Assembly: GCA_023512255.1 (NCBI GenBank)
Contig: JAILZY010000027.1
Coordinates: 1-42,423 of the forward strand
DNA length: 42,423 bases
Direction: 5' to 3'
Origin: a bacterium
Lineage (GTDB): Bacteria; SZUA-182; DTGQ01
The position numbers and the translations under genes are program-made. The notes beneath the pieces were generated by a model, which worked only from the letters and a program-made list of their open reading frames with translations, was not told the origin of the DNA and did no database searches. Positions 9,635 through 18,097 of this stretch are shown here, piece after piece. The stretch's first letter is position 1, and every line of letters begins with the position of its first letter.

Positions 9635-9659
9635 GAAAATTCCCCCCAAGGAGGTGATT
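9635..9659 (-). promoter_or_regulatory. Unusual 5' UTR with anti-Shine-Dalgarno-like segment
   Basis: Read on the minus strand, this leader carries ATCACCTCCTT, matching the conserved 3' tail of 16S rRNA, directly followed by GGGGGGAA and the start ATG. The CCUCC run can form a short stem with the G run that serves as ribosome site, so the site may be self-occluded. This is inferred from base pairing only; chance occurrence is possible. Confidence 0.35.
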
Positions 9660-9857
9660 AATATACCCCGCCGCTACTCATCAGCGAGCCACAAGCAAGA
9701 ATTATAAATGACGTGGAGCATCAATACGGCTAGAAGAAGCCCATCATGTCGACGGGTAAATTATCTAAAAGGATATAATTTACCGTGGGTTATGCTACCA
9801 TAAACCCTAAAAGCATGTCAAGTGGATATCAGGCCAGGGCGCAGGGCGATTGTATAA

Positions 9858-10011
9858 TAACCGGGCGCATTTTATCTTCCGGTTTTGTATGCGCACTGAA
9901 AGTGCAGGCATTTCATGTCATGCCCGCATAGGCGGGAATCCAGAGGATTGCTGCCATTATACATGGATTATCACTTTCGCGGACATGACGATAAAAAAGT
10001 GTCCGGTAGTG
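9858..10011. mobile_element. MITE-like element, copy 1
   Basis: This 154-bp element is about 85-90% identical by eye to the reverse complement of 41296-41448. Its ends are imperfect terminal inverted repeats: TAACCGGGCGCATTTTATC on the left, and on the right the complement reads CTACCGGACACTTTTTTATC. The interior includes a GTCATGCCCGC...GCGGGAATCC palindrome of the kind found in dispersed bacterial repeats. It has no coding capacity, so mobilisation would need a transposase supplied in trans. Confidence 0.75.
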
Positions 10012-10143
10012 AAATGAATTGTCCTCTATGAACAGTCCTCTCGCAACAAAGTGCGCCAGTTGTGGGTGGACACAAGGGCCGCCCCTACATGATTTGGGTA
10101 ATTTGACCTGCTCTCGCACTTAGCGATAGAACCACTGAATCGC

Positions 10144-10194
10144 CGACAAAAAAAGAAAAACCTGTGCAGACATGGCCATGTCTGCACAGGTTTT
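10144..10194 (-). terminator. Rho-independent terminator of the Gly-rich gene
   Basis: A perfect 38-nt palindrome at 10157-10194 (19-bp arms including AAAACCTGTGCAGACATGG) is followed, on the minus strand, by TTTTTCTTTTTTT. It lies about 100 nt beyond the stop codon of the Gly-rich exported protein and is the strongest terminator in the window. Confidence 0.93.
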
Positions 10195-10294
10195 GAGGAT
10201 TGATCAGATGATCATCAGGAAGATTAAAAAGAGGAAGAGTTCCTCCTTCTTCTCCTGTTTTCAATAGGGAAAAAGCAGCAATTTAATTTACCCA

Positions 10295-11047
10295 CTATAA
10301 AGCCGCAGCCGTAGCAGCCGGACTAGCTATGGATGAGCCAGTGACCGCGGGAGCAGTTGTTGTCCCTCCGAGCAAACTGTTCAGGCCAGACAGAACAGCC
10401 AGCCCACCCATCATTGAATACGGATTCATCATCCCAAGCCCCATTCCGCCATACCCCAGTCCGCCATACCCTAGTCCGCTTAAAGACCCGCTCAAGCCAC
10501 CAAGACCGCCAAGGCCACCATACAGGCCGCCTAAGCCAGCCAATCCACCCATCATTCCATATGGGCCCATAAGACCGTATCCTAATCCCCCTAAGCCGCC
10601 ATAGAGGCCCAAGCCGCCACCTATCCCGCCGGCAAGGCCGCCTAAGCCAGCCAGGCCGCTGAGCCCACCAAGCATATATGGGCTCATCAGACCGGCTCCA
10701 AGACCGCCCAAACCACCATACATTCCTCCGCCATACAGTCCATATCCATACATACTGCCCAAACCGCCACCGAGACCCAAACCACCGCCGAGCCCACCAA
10801 GACCAGCATACATGCTACCCAGGCCACCTAGTCCGGCATACAGTCCTCCCCCATACATGCCGCCTAAGCCTAAACCACCATATAGGCCTGAATAGCCGCC
10901 TAGGCCAGAATAGCCGCCGTACGAGTAGGCCGGATATCCACTCATTGAACTGATCTGAGCATAAGTGAGACTGGAAGAAAGCAAAAAGAGGCCAAAAGCG
11001 AAAATTGCAAACAAAACCAAAGACTTAACTATATTATTGCTAGACAT
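10295..11047 (-). CDS. Exported Gly/Leu/Tyr-rich low-complexity protein, charge-free
   Basis: Function unknown. From the ATG at 11047 (AAGG upstream) the protein has 250 residues: a signal peptide (about 1-30, ending LTYA before Gln31), then about 220 residues without a single Asp, Glu, Lys, Arg or His. The mature part is built from GGLGG, GGLYGG and GMYGG units with three spaced PY boxes (MSPYML, MGPYGMM, MNPYSMM), ending in a Thr/Ala/Ser-rich tail. This composition recalls silk-like or surface structural proteins rather than enzymes. It is monocistronic, with a strong terminator and a long structured leader. The plus-strand Pro-rich frames across it are mirror images of the repeats. A small part of the repeat count could vary by slippage. 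Confidence 0.82.
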   Translation of the reverse strand: MSSNNIVKSLVLFAIFAFGLFLLSSSLTYAQISSMSGYPAYSYGGYSGLGGYSGLYGGLGLGGMYGGGLYAGLGGLGSMYAGLGGLGGGLGLGGGLGSMYGYGLYGGGMYGGLGGLGAGLMSPYMLGGLSGLAGLGGLAGGIGGGLGLYGGLGGLGYGLMGPYGMMGGLAGLGGLYGGLGGLGGLSGSLSGLGYGGLGYGGMGLGMMNPYSMMGGLAVLSGLNSLLGGTTTAPAVTGSSIASPAATAAAL

Positions 11048-11106
11048 ATTCTTTAACCTTACCTCATTATAACGTATTTTTTCATAACCAAACTGTTTAA
11101 ATGTTG

Positions 11107-11310
11107 TTACCCTCATACCTTTTGTAAAATCAACCGACAGAGGGTAATGACTAAAAAATGTCGATACTGAAAAGAGCCTATTTCCTGGCTTTCACTGCAA
11201 AAGCAGTTTACCTGCTTTACAAGTGTTTAGCCTTTATCATTTGGCTTTACGAACACCACCTTCCTTATCCCTTCTCTCTATTTCACCAGGGATGATTTGC
11301 CCCTTGGAGA
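11107..11310 (-). promoter_or_regulatory. Structured leader RNA, possible c-di-GMP-I-like riboswitch
   Basis: On the minus strand, upstream of the Gly-rich gene, GGGCAAATC (11294-11302), CGTAAAGCC (11243-11251) and GGCTAAAC (11225-11232) occur in the order expected for a c-di-GMP-I (GEMM) aptamer. The loops, however, are longer and the canonical ACGCAAAGCC is changed. Further stems follow, including a TTACCCTC/GAGGGTAA hairpin at 11107-11147. A folded leader is likely; the riboswitch identity is weakly supported. Confidence 0.3.
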
Positions 11311-11601
11311 GGCTTGCTGCTATGAGCCGCTCTGGCTTTTTCCAGCTTTGGAAAATCCATGAATAATCCAACTGGAAGAGCAAAAAAGCACAGGCAGCCC
11401 TAAAATTTAAATTTTTACTGGGAAAAGCTCCTAAAAATTTAAGGATATTGATGGATGGATACTTTGAATGGCGTGAAGAGATGAAAGTCTAAACCGGCCC
11501 CCAAAGCGGCCCCCCAAATATTCCCTGAGTATCTATCTAACAGACGAGAGATAGGGTTTTTGACTTACGCAATATTTCATCACCCCCGGATAGCATTTCA
11601 C
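11311..11601. other. Spacer between ecfT and the Gly-rich gene's leader
   Basis: No convincing gene. There is a perfect 10-bp-arm hairpin at 11408-11441 (TAAATTTTTA and TAAAAATTTA). A plus-strand mini-frame of 13 codons near 11450 has an AAGGA-like site but no support as a gene. No clear terminator for ecfT is visible. Confidence 0.6.
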
Positions 11602-12429
11602 TCACCAGCCTGGCCACACGATATAACCAGCCTGCTGTTGTCTTAAGATCAGCCCGGCCAGAACAAGGGCCGCAGTAGCCAGGGCGATCGCATCCCGTCT
11701 GTGCAGCCGGGGAAAGAGGAAATGCTGCTTGCCTACCTCTCCGCTATAGCCTCGCTGCTCTATGGCTAGGGCTAAAATTTGAGCCTTGCGAATGGTGGAT
11801 AAAAAAATAGGGGTGATCAGGGGAATGAGATTTTTCGCATAGCTGACCAGCCCCCCTCTTTCTCCATATCCTGCCCGCAGCATTTGAATCTGGCTAATCC
11901 TTTTCCCTTCCAAGAGGAGCTGTGGGATAAACCGCAAGCTGATAACCATCATCAGGGTAAGGTCTGGGACCGGAATCCCAAGACGATAGAGGGGATAAAA
12001 AAGGCTCTGAATGCACTTGATCAGCTTGAGCGCGGAGGTGGTCCCAAGGAGCAGGAAGGAGGCCGCAGTCATAAGACAGAGCTGAGCAATCAGGGTAAGT
12101 CCCTTGCTCACTCCTTCCTGCGTTACGGTGAGCCCAAGTGCCGGTATCTGGAAGAGAATCCTTCCAGGAGTAAAAAATAAATAAAAAATATTGCCGATAA
12201 TAAAAAACCAGAGCAGAAATTTCAGACGGCTTACCAAATAACGGATTGATATTTTTGCCAATTTAGCCGAGATCAGAAGGAATATACCAATCCCTGCTAG
12301 CACCCCTGGCGCTGGGTAGAAAAATATCCCCCCAAAAAGCCCAAACACAATGGCCAACTTTGTCCAGGGATCCAGAAGAGAAATAGCCGACTCCTGCTCT
12401 GCCTGACTATGGTTAGAGATTGAAAGCAT
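11602..12429 (-). CDS. ecfT: Energy-coupling factor transporter transmembrane protein EcfT
   Basis: EcfT (CbiQ family) is the membrane scaffold that links the EcfA ATPases to a substrate-binding S component in vitamin or metal uptake. The 275-residue protein has about five hydrophobic segments. Two cytoplasmic coupling motifs near the C-terminal half correspond to the family's paired Ala-Arg-Gly signatures, here as LRAGYGERGG and IEQRGYSGE. The gene starts 22 nt after ftsZ and is probably co-transcribed with it. No EcfA or S component lies nearby, so the substrate is unknown and the partners must be encoded elsewhere. Confidence 0.88.
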   Translation of the reverse strand: MLSISNHSQAEQESAISLLDPWTKLAIVFGLFGGIFFYPAPGVLAGIGIFLLISAKLAKISIRYLVSRLKFLLWFFIIGNIFYLFFTPGRILFQIPALGLTVTQEGVSKGLTLIAQLCLMTAASFLLLGTTSALKLIKCIQSLFYPLYRLGIPVPDLTLMMVISLRFIPQLLLEGKRISQIQMLRAGYGERGGLVSYAKNLIPLITPIFLSTIRKAQILALAIEQRGYSGEVGKQHFLFPRLHRRDAIALATAALVLAGLILRQQQAGYIVWPGW

Positions 12430-12451
12430 TAATCAAAAAGATTAAAAAGCA

Positions 12452-13702
12452 TTAATCAATCTGACGCCGCAGAAAAGCCGGCACATTCAAATCTTCATCA
12501 TCATCCTTATCCAGGTTATTCAAAACCCCTAGCTGTTCGGGGTTGATCACCGAACGACTTCGGGCAAACCGTGGCCCAGAAGGCAGCGTCTCGGTGTCTT
12601 CCCTTCTGCCCAACTTCCCGTCATAAAGCTTGTCCTGGGCTCTGATATAAGTAGGAACATCTGGATTTCTAGGATTATAGCTTCTCGGTTTTGGCCTGGC
12701 GGCCTGAGTAACTACATTTTCTATTTTCTGGATCTTTTCTTCCCGGTGGTCGAATCCAGTAGCAATCACAGTTACCCGAACCTCATCCACCATCCCTTCA
12801 TCATGGACAGAGCCGAAAATAATATTGGCATCCTCGTGCACCAGCTCAGAGATAGCCGATGAGGCCTCGTTTACCTCCCATAGGGTCAGATCGCTCCCAC
12901 CCGTGATGTTTAGAAGAACCCCGCGAGCGCCCTCCAGAGAATTGTCTTCCAGCAGAGGGCTTGAGATAGCCTTCTTGGTAGCCTCCAGAGCCCGGTTCTC
13001 TCCCCTGGCTACACCCGTGCCCATCAGAGCGGTCCCTTTCTCCGACATGATGGTTTTGATATCGGCAAAATCAAGATTTATCTCTCCATGTTTGGTGATC
13101 AGATCAGAAATCCCCTGCACCGCCTGGTGCAGAATCTCATCAGCCATACTGAAGGCGCTCCTCATGGAGGTTTGAGGTTCAATGATATTCAAAAGCCGCT
13201 GATTGGGGATAGTAACCAGAGAGTCCACGGCTGCCTTCAGCTCTTCGAGCCCTTTCTCAGCCTGGAGCATCCTTCTTTTCCCCTCGAACAAAAAAGGCTT
13301 GGTTACCACAGCTACGGTCAGGATGCCAGCTTTTTTGGCAATATTGGCAATCACCGGAGCCGCTCCAGTGCCAGTGCCACCACCCATGCCGGCCGTGATA
13401 AAGATCATATCTGCTCCCTGGACAATTTCCAGAATCTTTTCCTCATCCTCCTGGGCAGCCTTGCGGCCAATTTCCGGATTCGCTCCGGCTCCAAGCCCCC
13501 GGGTCAGCCTGGCACCAAGCTGTAGCCGATTCGGAGATGGAGAATTGCGCAAGGCCTGCAAATCAGTATTGACCACGTAAAATTCCACGCCCTGCATCTT
13601 AGAGTTAATCATGCGGTTAACCGCGTTACTGCCGCCGCCTCCCACTCCAATGACTTTGATATTGGCTGAACATTCGTAATTTTCTTCCAGATCTATTGGC
13701 AT
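12452..13702 (-). CDS. ftsZ: Cell division GTPase FtsZ
   Basis: FtsZ is the tubulin homologue that forms the cytokinetic ring. It has 416 residues. The GTP-binding N-domain contains [15 protein letters not shown] at about 17-31 and the tubulin signature GGGTGTG at 107-113. The T7 synergy loop NLDFAD is at 209-214. A linker of about 80 residues leads to the conserved C-terminal peptide [13 protein letters not shown], which binds FtsA and other partners. The ATG at 13702 has AAGGAGATC upstream. The gene ends the division block and lies 264 nt downstream of ftsA, with a possible separate promoter in that gap. Confidence 0.99.
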   Translation of the reverse strand: MPIDLEENYECSANIKVIGVGGGGSNAVNRMINSKMQGVEFYVVNTDLQALRNSPSPNRLQLGARLTRGLGAGANPEIGRKAAQEDEEKILEIVQGADMIFITAGMGGGTGTGAAPVIANIAKKAGILTVAVVTKPFLFEGKRRMLQAEKGLEELKAAVDSLVTIPNQRLLNIIEPQTSMRSAFSMADEILHQAVQGISDLITKHGEINLDFADIKTIMSEKGTALMGTGVARGENRALEATKKAISSPLLEDNSLEGARGVLLNITGGSDLTLWEVNEASSAISELVHEDANIIFGSVHDEGMVDEVRVTVIATGFDHREEKIQKIENVVTQAARPKPRSYNPRNPDVPTYIRAQDKLYDGKLGRREDTETLPSGPRFARSRSVINPEQLGVLNNLDKDDDEDLNVPAFLRRQID

Positions 13703-13966
13703 CTTTCTGATCTCCTTAAGAAGAAGTATATCTTACAGAAGTATATCTTAATAATATAATTATATCTTAACTCTATATCTTTAACTCTATATCTCAATCT
13801 TTAACTCTATATCTTAAGAAACTACCCATTTTGTAACTGATTGAAATATTGAAACTTTATGCTAACTATTAGTGTCATTAGTCATTCCTGCCAAAGCTTA
13901 GAATACGTCCACTATCCTCATGGATTCTAAGCCTGCGCGAAAAGATACGGAAAATGCAAAAAATAA
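13703..13966. other. ftsA-ftsZ spacer with tandem repeats and a hairpin
   Basis: On the minus strand GATATAGAGTTAA recurs three times within about 13760-13815. A hairpin at 13895-13932 has 9-bp arms GCTTAGAAT and ATTCTAAGC. These may tune ftsZ expression relative to ftsA, but no clear promoter can be pinned down in such AT-rich sequence. Confidence 0.6.
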
Positions 13967-15211
13967 TTAGAAAAAATCCTTCATCCAGTCCTTCATTCGC
14001 TTGAGAATACTTTGAAAAAGGTGGCTATCACCTTGCTGAGACTTGAAATTGACCTTTTTTTGGCCGTTTCTCCATCCATAGAGAATCAATCCCACTCCAG
14101 TAGCGTATTCAGGACTTTTGACTACATCTGCCAGCCCGCCAAAGCCAGAAGGGATGCCGAGCCGTACGGGCAAATCAAAAATCTGCTCGGAAATTTCCAC
14201 CATCCCCATCATAAGGGCTGAGCCTCCCGTAATGACCACTCCTGCCGGAATCAGATCAGCATAGCCACTGTTTTTGATCTCCCGGTCAACCAGCCCGAAG
14301 ATCTCCTCAGCCCTCGGCTCCATAATTTCCGCCAGTACCTGACGAGAAACAGTCCTGGGTCTTCGCCTTCCAACCGTAGGCACTTCGATTGTTTCGTCTT
14401 TATCCAGTAGGGCAGCCATGACACATCCATACTCTCTCTTAATCTGTTCGGCCTCTTGGTTCGGAGTCCTCAGCCCCACAGCAATATCATGAGTAAAATT
14501 GTCTCCGCCAAGTGAAATAACCGCCGTATGCCGAATGCTTCCATCCACGAAAATGGCCAAATCCGTAGTTCCTCCACCGATATCGACCAGCGCCACCCCC
14601 AGCTCTTTTTCATCATAGGTAAGGGTAGCTTCGCTGGAGGCGAGTTGCTCCAGAATAATGTCTTTGACCTCAAGGCCAGCACGGTTTACACTTTTAATAA
14701 TATTCTGGGCAGAGGTGATGGCTCCGGTTACGATATGGACCTCAGCCTCAAGCCGCACTCCGCTCATTCCCAGCGGCTGCTTGATCCTGTCTTGGTTATC
14801 AACGATATACTCTTGGGGCAGGACATGGATCACCTCCCGATCCACAGGCAAAGCCACAGCCTTGGCAGCATCAATTACCCGGTCGATGTCGCTCTGGGTA
14901 ATTTCCCGATTCTTGCCCAAAATGGCGATCACTCCTCGGCTGTTGATCCCCCTGATGTGTCCTCCGGAGATGCCGACATAAGCCGAATCCACCTGAATAC
15001 CTGACATGAGCTGAGCCTCGTGGACCGACCTTTTAATGGATTCGACCGTGCTCTCAAGGTCAATGACTACCCCCTTGCGCAATCCATGAGAAGGGCTAAG
15101 GCCAAGGCCGATAATATCGATCTCACCCCGGCTGTCAATCTCTCCGATAATGGTACAAATCTTAGTTGTACCAATGTCTAGGCCCACAATAAGGTTATCT
15201 TTCTTAACCAT
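13967..15211 (-). CDS. ftsA: Cell division protein FtsA
   Basis: FtsA is the actin-like ATPase that anchors FtsZ filaments to the inner membrane and recruits later divisome proteins. It has 414 residues. The phosphate-1 motif LDIGTTKI is at about 11-18, phosphate-2 VDIGGGTTDLAIF is near 207-219, and the adenosine motif GVVITGGSALMMG is near 325. The extreme C-terminus, ILKRMKDWMKDFF, is the amphipathic membrane-targeting helix. The ATG at 15211 follows AGGAGGTGA. It lies 30 nt downstream of ftsQ. Confidence 0.98.
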   Translation of the reverse strand: MVKKDNLIVGLDIGTTKICTIIGEIDSRGEIDIIGLGLSPSHGLRKGVVIDLESTVESIKRSVHEAQLMSGIQVDSAYVGISGGHIRGINSRGVIAILGKNREITQSDIDRVIDAAKAVALPVDREVIHVLPQEYIVDNQDRIKQPLGMSGVRLEAEVHIVTGAITSAQNIIKSVNRAGLEVKDIILEQLASSEATLTYDEKELGVALVDIGGGTTDLAIFVDGSIRHTAVISLGGDNFTHDIAVGLRTPNQEAEQIKREYGCVMAALLDKDETIEVPTVGRRRPRTVSRQVLAEIMEPRAEEIFGLVDREIKNSGYADLIPAGVVITGGSALMMGMVEISEQIFDLPVRLGIPSGFGGLADVVKSPEYATGVGLILYGWRNGQKKVNFKSQQGDSHLFQSILKRMKDWMKDFF

Positions 15212-15241
15212 GATTTTAGATTCACCTCCTTTTTCAGGGAG

Positions 15242-15997
15242 TTATCCCATATGCTTTGTTTGCGGTTTGATAATAAGCTGATTTTTGTATCTTAGGTCTA
15301 TGTACTTAATGGAGGAAACTCTGGTCTGAAGACTGTTCCAGGCAGCCTTTAGATACTGAAGGCTCTGTTGCAGATTACTGATCCCAAGGTGAATCTGGCA
15401 GCCCTTGCTTTGGCTTGATAGGGTGATATTTTCTGGATTTTTGACCGAGATTTCCGAAAAATCCGCTAGCCACGGCGCTTTCATGGCCTGCATTAGGCAA
15501 AGGGCTTGCAAGGCCGCTTCAAGCTTAGAGGAGTCAGGTTTTGAGCCTACCTCAACCCTCTCAAGATCAAGCCCACTGATGATCGGCAGTCTCAGCCAGG
15601 CCTTTTTATCCGAAATAGCCGCGATCAGCACTCCCTCTTTGTCCACCAAGTAGAGTTGATCGGCTTTGATAATTCCCACAGGCACCCGCTCTTTTACCTG
15701 AATCTCCAAGGTTGAAGGGAGACTACGGCGGATGCATATATCCTTGATCCATCCATCGGAGCGAATCTGCCGATATAGGTCAGCCAGCTTGACCTTGAAA
15801 ATGCATCGGCCATAGGCTGACGAGAAGGCTAGATTTAGTATTTTTTCCCGATTGCACCGCTTTGCTCCGATGATGGTAATCTTGGACACCAGAAAAGTGG
15901 GGATTCTGTCCAAAAGATTTTCTGTGGCCCATACAGTGAGACAGCAGACCAGAGCCACTACGGTCATGATAATCAATCTCTTCTTTCCCATACGCAT
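15242..15997 (-). CDS. ftsQ: Cell division protein FtsQ/DivIB
   Basis: FtsQ is a bitopic inner-membrane protein that links early and late divisome components through the FtsQ-FtsL-FtsB complex. It has 251 residues. A short basic cytoplasmic tail leads to one membrane segment at about 8-24, a POTRA domain begins near residue 36 (SKITIIGAKRCNREKIL), and the beta domain includes IKDICIRRSLPSTLEIQVKERVPVGII. Identification rests on the domain order, the POTRA signature and the ddl-ftsQ-ftsA context. The start at 15997 has AGGAAAG upstream; a second ATG two codons on is also possible. Confidence 0.93.
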   Translation of the reverse strand: MRMGKKRLIIMTVVALVCCLTVWATENLLDRIPTFLVSKITIIGAKRCNREKILNLAFSSAYGRCIFKVKLADLYRQIRSDGWIKDICIRRSLPSTLEIQVKERVPVGIIKADQLYLVDKEGVLIAAISDKKAWLRLPIISGLDLERVEVGSKPDSSKLEAALQALCLMQAMKAPWLADFSEISVKNPENITLSSQSKGCQIHLGISNLQQSLQYLKAAWNSLQTRVSSIKYIDLRYKNQLIIKPQTKHMG

Positions 15998-16044
15998 ACC
16001 GCTTTCCTGCTTATTTTTCTGCTCATTCCTGCCTCAAAGAGAAT

Positions 16045-16986
16045 TCATTTTTGGTCGTCAAGAGCCAAGTTAAGAATTCTCTTCACCAGTTCCTCAAAAG
16101 GTATTCCAGCCACCCTGGCTGCCTTAGGCAAAAGACTTGTTTCGGTCATGCCAGGAATGGTATTTACCTCAAGCACAAAGGGGTTCCCCTGCTGGTCAAT
16201 TCGAATATCAACCCTTGATACCCCTCGGCACCCAAGCGCCCGATGAGCCCGCAGGCCCCAGTATTGAACCTGCTGATAAAGGTTTTCCTCAAGCTGGGCA
16301 GGCACAATATATTCCGTTTTGCCCGGCGTATACTTAGCTTCATAGTCATAAAATCCTGAGCGAGGGATAACCTCCACTACCGGAAGAGCCTGATCAGCCA
16401 GAATACCCACCGTAACTTCCCGGCCATCAATGAAATCCTCAATCAGGACCTCATTACCATATTGAAAGGCATGAGCGCAGGCCGCTTCCATCTCCTCAGG
16501 GGCCTTGACCAGAGAAACGCCAAAAGTAGAGCCTTCCTCACATGGTTTGACCACAACCGGATATCTCCAGGCGAGCTTGGAGGCCTCTTGCGGCCTGGCG
16601 AGGAAATCCCCGTGAGTCAGAACCACAAACCGCGGGGTAGGAATGTGATGGAAGCTCAGCACCGCTTTAGTCTTGGCTTTATGAAAGGCCAAAGCACTGG
16701 CCAAAACTTTTGATCCGGTATACGGGATGCCCATGACCTCTAAAAGCCCCTGCACTGATCCATCCTCTCCTCCCCTGCCGTGTAGGGCTAGAAAAACTAT
16801 ATCAATCTGGGCAGCCATAAGTTTTCTAACCATCTGGCCGTCAACATCAATTCCCACTACCTGAAGCCCTTGGCTTTTCAAAGCATTTTCAACCGCCCGA
16901 CCTGTTCTGAGCGATACTTCACGCTCTGAAGAGGTGCCACCCATCAATACAGCAATCTTCATCTCAGATAAGTTCTTTTTGGCCAT
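16045..16986 (-). CDS. ddl: D-alanine--D-alanine ligase
   Basis: Ddl makes the D-Ala-D-Ala dipeptide that MurF adds to the peptidoglycan stem. The 313-residue ATP-grasp enzyme shows IAVLMGGTSSEREVSL near the start, ALHGRGGEDGSVQGLLE, PVVVKPCEEGSTFGVS in the central ATP-grasp region, and the C-terminal FVLEVNTIPGMTETSLLPKAA metal- and phosphate-binding block. The active-site Glu, Ser and Arg-rich elements of the family appear intact. I used the ATG at 16986; an internal ATG at codon 9 is an alternative. The gene lies 193 nt after murB, across a hairpin element. Confidence 0.97.
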   Translation of the reverse strand: MAKKNLSEMKIAVLMGGTSSEREVSLRTGRAVENALKSQGLQVVGIDVDGQMVRKLMAAQIDIVFLALHGRGGEDGSVQGLLEVMGIPYTGSKVLASALAFHKAKTKAVLSFHHIPTPRFVVLTHGDFLARPQEASKLAWRYPVVVKPCEEGSTFGVSLVKAPEEMEAACAHAFQYGNEVLIEDFIDGREVTVGILADQALPVVEVIPRSGFYDYEAKYTPGKTEYIVPAQLEENLYQQVQYWGLRAHRALGCRGVSRVDIRIDQQGNPFVLEVNTIPGMTETSLLPKAARVAGIPFEELVKRILNLALDDQK

Positions 16987-17003
16987 TATTCTTTAAATCC
17001 CCT

Positions 17004-17115
17004 CGCTCTTATATATCAGACACCATAAACCCTATCTCAGAACAACCATAAACCCTCGAAGGGCTTAGCTCTTATTAGGGTTATGTCTCTCAATGGTAGC
17101 TAATAAATAAGAGCG
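17004..17115. repeat. Hairpin element with 23-nt imperfect terminal inverted repeats
   Basis: The left end CGCTCTTATATATCAGACAC is the imperfect complement of the right end ending in AAATAAGAGCG (19 of 23 positions pair). Nested inside is a second inverted pair, CATAAACCCT and AGGGTTATG. The element nearly fills the murB-ddl gap. A shorter relative lies at 31704-31745. It is non-coding and could be a MITE or an RNA hairpin that affects ddl expression. Confidence 0.65.
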
Positions 17116-17179
17116 ACTCAATCTTAGGGGCAGACCTTGCGTCCGCCAAAATTGCGCACTTTGTTAGCAAAAGAACCAT

Positions 17180-18097
17180 TTAGCCTTCTCCCACCACCAA
17201 GACCTCAGTCTCCAGGATAAGACCAAAGGATTGATAGACTTTTTCCCGAATCAGCTCTATTAACCGCAGTACATCAGCACAGGTGGCTCCCTGTCGGTTG
17301 ATGATAAAATTGCCATGCCTGGTTGAAACCTGAGCACCGCCGATTGAAACCCCTTTAAGGCCAGCCCAATCTATCAGCCTGCCTGCTGACTCGCCAGGTG
17401 GATTCTTGAAGATGCAGCCTGCTGAGCGCTCCCGCAAAGGCTGGGATCGGAGGCGATAAAGATAGCGCTCTCGAATCCTGGCCAGAATATCATCGCCTTG
17501 CTCAGCATGAGGCAGGTGCAAGATGGCAGAGGTGATTATCCCGCCAGGCGGAGGCAGACAAGATCGCCGATAGGAAAAATGCAGCTTCTCCCCTGACAGC
17601 GTGGCCAATGATCCATCCTCATAAACTACAGCTACCTCCTTGACCAAAGAGCCGATCCCCTCCTCTGCCGTCCCAGCGTTCATACAGAGTGCACCACCGA
17701 GGGTTCCTGGAATACCAGTAGCAAATTCAAGGCCAATTAGTCGGTGCTGAATCGACACCCGAAGCAGGGAAGAGATAAGACTAGCGCTTCCAGCAGCTAG
17801 CATATCGCCTTCCCTAACCATCACTTTAGCAAATTCCCCAGCCAGCCGAATCACCACCCCCCGTATACCGCCATCCCTCACCAGGAGATTACTCCCCTTG
17901 CCCAAAATAAAGACAGGCTGCTGAAATTCACGAGCCAAGCTAATGAGAGTGCGCAACTCATCAAGGCTCCTCACCTCAGCCAGGCAGTCGGCTGGCCCGC
18001 CGATACCAAAAGAGGTGTGATTTTTCAATGGTTCTTGAAATTTCACCACCCCTTGAAAAGTACTCAACAGCCGATCCTGGAAAGCCTTCTCCATCAT
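17180..18097 (-). CDS. murB: UDP-N-acetylenolpyruvoylglucosamine reductase
   Basis: MurB uses NADPH and FAD to reduce UDP-GlcNAc-enolpyruvate to UDP-MurNAc. From the ATG at 18097 it has 305 residues. This start overlaps the murC stop by 4 nt and lies 8 nt after AGGAG, better than the ATG at 18103. FAD-binding motifs are FILGKGSNLLVRDGG at about 63-77 and GIPGTLGGALCMNAG. YRRS lies near 176-179. The proton-donor position of the family, usually Ser in GSxFKNP, is Cys228 here (SAGCIFKNP). The short form without the extra type I loop suggests a type II MurB. Confidence 0.97.
   Translation of the reverse strand: MMEKAFQDRLLSTFQGVVKFQEPLKNHTSFGIGGPADCLAEVRSLDELRTLISLAREFQQPVFILGKGSNLLVRDGGIRGVVIRLAGEFAKVMVREGDMLAAGSASLISSLLRVSIQHRLIGLEFATGIPGTLGGALCMNAGTAEEGIGSLVKEVAVVYEDGSLATLSGEKLHFSYRRSCLPPPGGIITSAILHLPHAEQGDDILARIRERYLYRLRSQPLRERSAGCIFKNPPGESAGRLIDWAGLKGVSIGGAQVSTRHGNFIINRQGATCADVLRLIELIREKVYQSFGLILETEVLVVGEG

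Larger units (their letters stand above)
9660..10294. other. Repeat-rich spacer without a convincing gene
   Basis: The spacer lies between the Gly-rich gene and the UPF0182 gene. It contains a hairpin at 9752-9786 (arms GGGTAAATTAT and ATAATTTACC), the MITE-like element at 9858-10011, a GC-rich segment at about 10060-10090 (GGGCCGCCCCTACATG, resembling dispersed repeats of other environmental bacteria), and the terminator at 10144-10194. A short minus-strand reading frame across 9913-10119 only translates these repeats. Confidence 0.7.

Noticed and set aside
9649-9659. Fragment of 16S rRNA gene
   Set aside because: Only 11-12 nt match the 16S 3' tail and no flanking helix 45 sequence is present.
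9913-10119. Small minus-strand frame in the MITE
   Set aside because: It spans the MITE end and a GC-rich dispersed repeat; no homologous domain or start signal.
10329-10953. Plus-strand Pro/Arg/His-rich reading frames across the Gly-rich gene
   Set aside because: They are antisense readings of GGN-rich repeats (GGC/GCC becomes Pro and Arg codons), with no ribosome site.
11450-11491. 13-codon plus-strand peptide (MDGYFEWREEMKV)
   Set aside because: An AAGGA precedes it, but nothing else supports a gene of this size.
16987-17179. tRNA gene in the murB-ddl gap
   Set aside because: The hairpins do not form a cloverleaf, and no TTC-arm sequence or CCA-like end is present.
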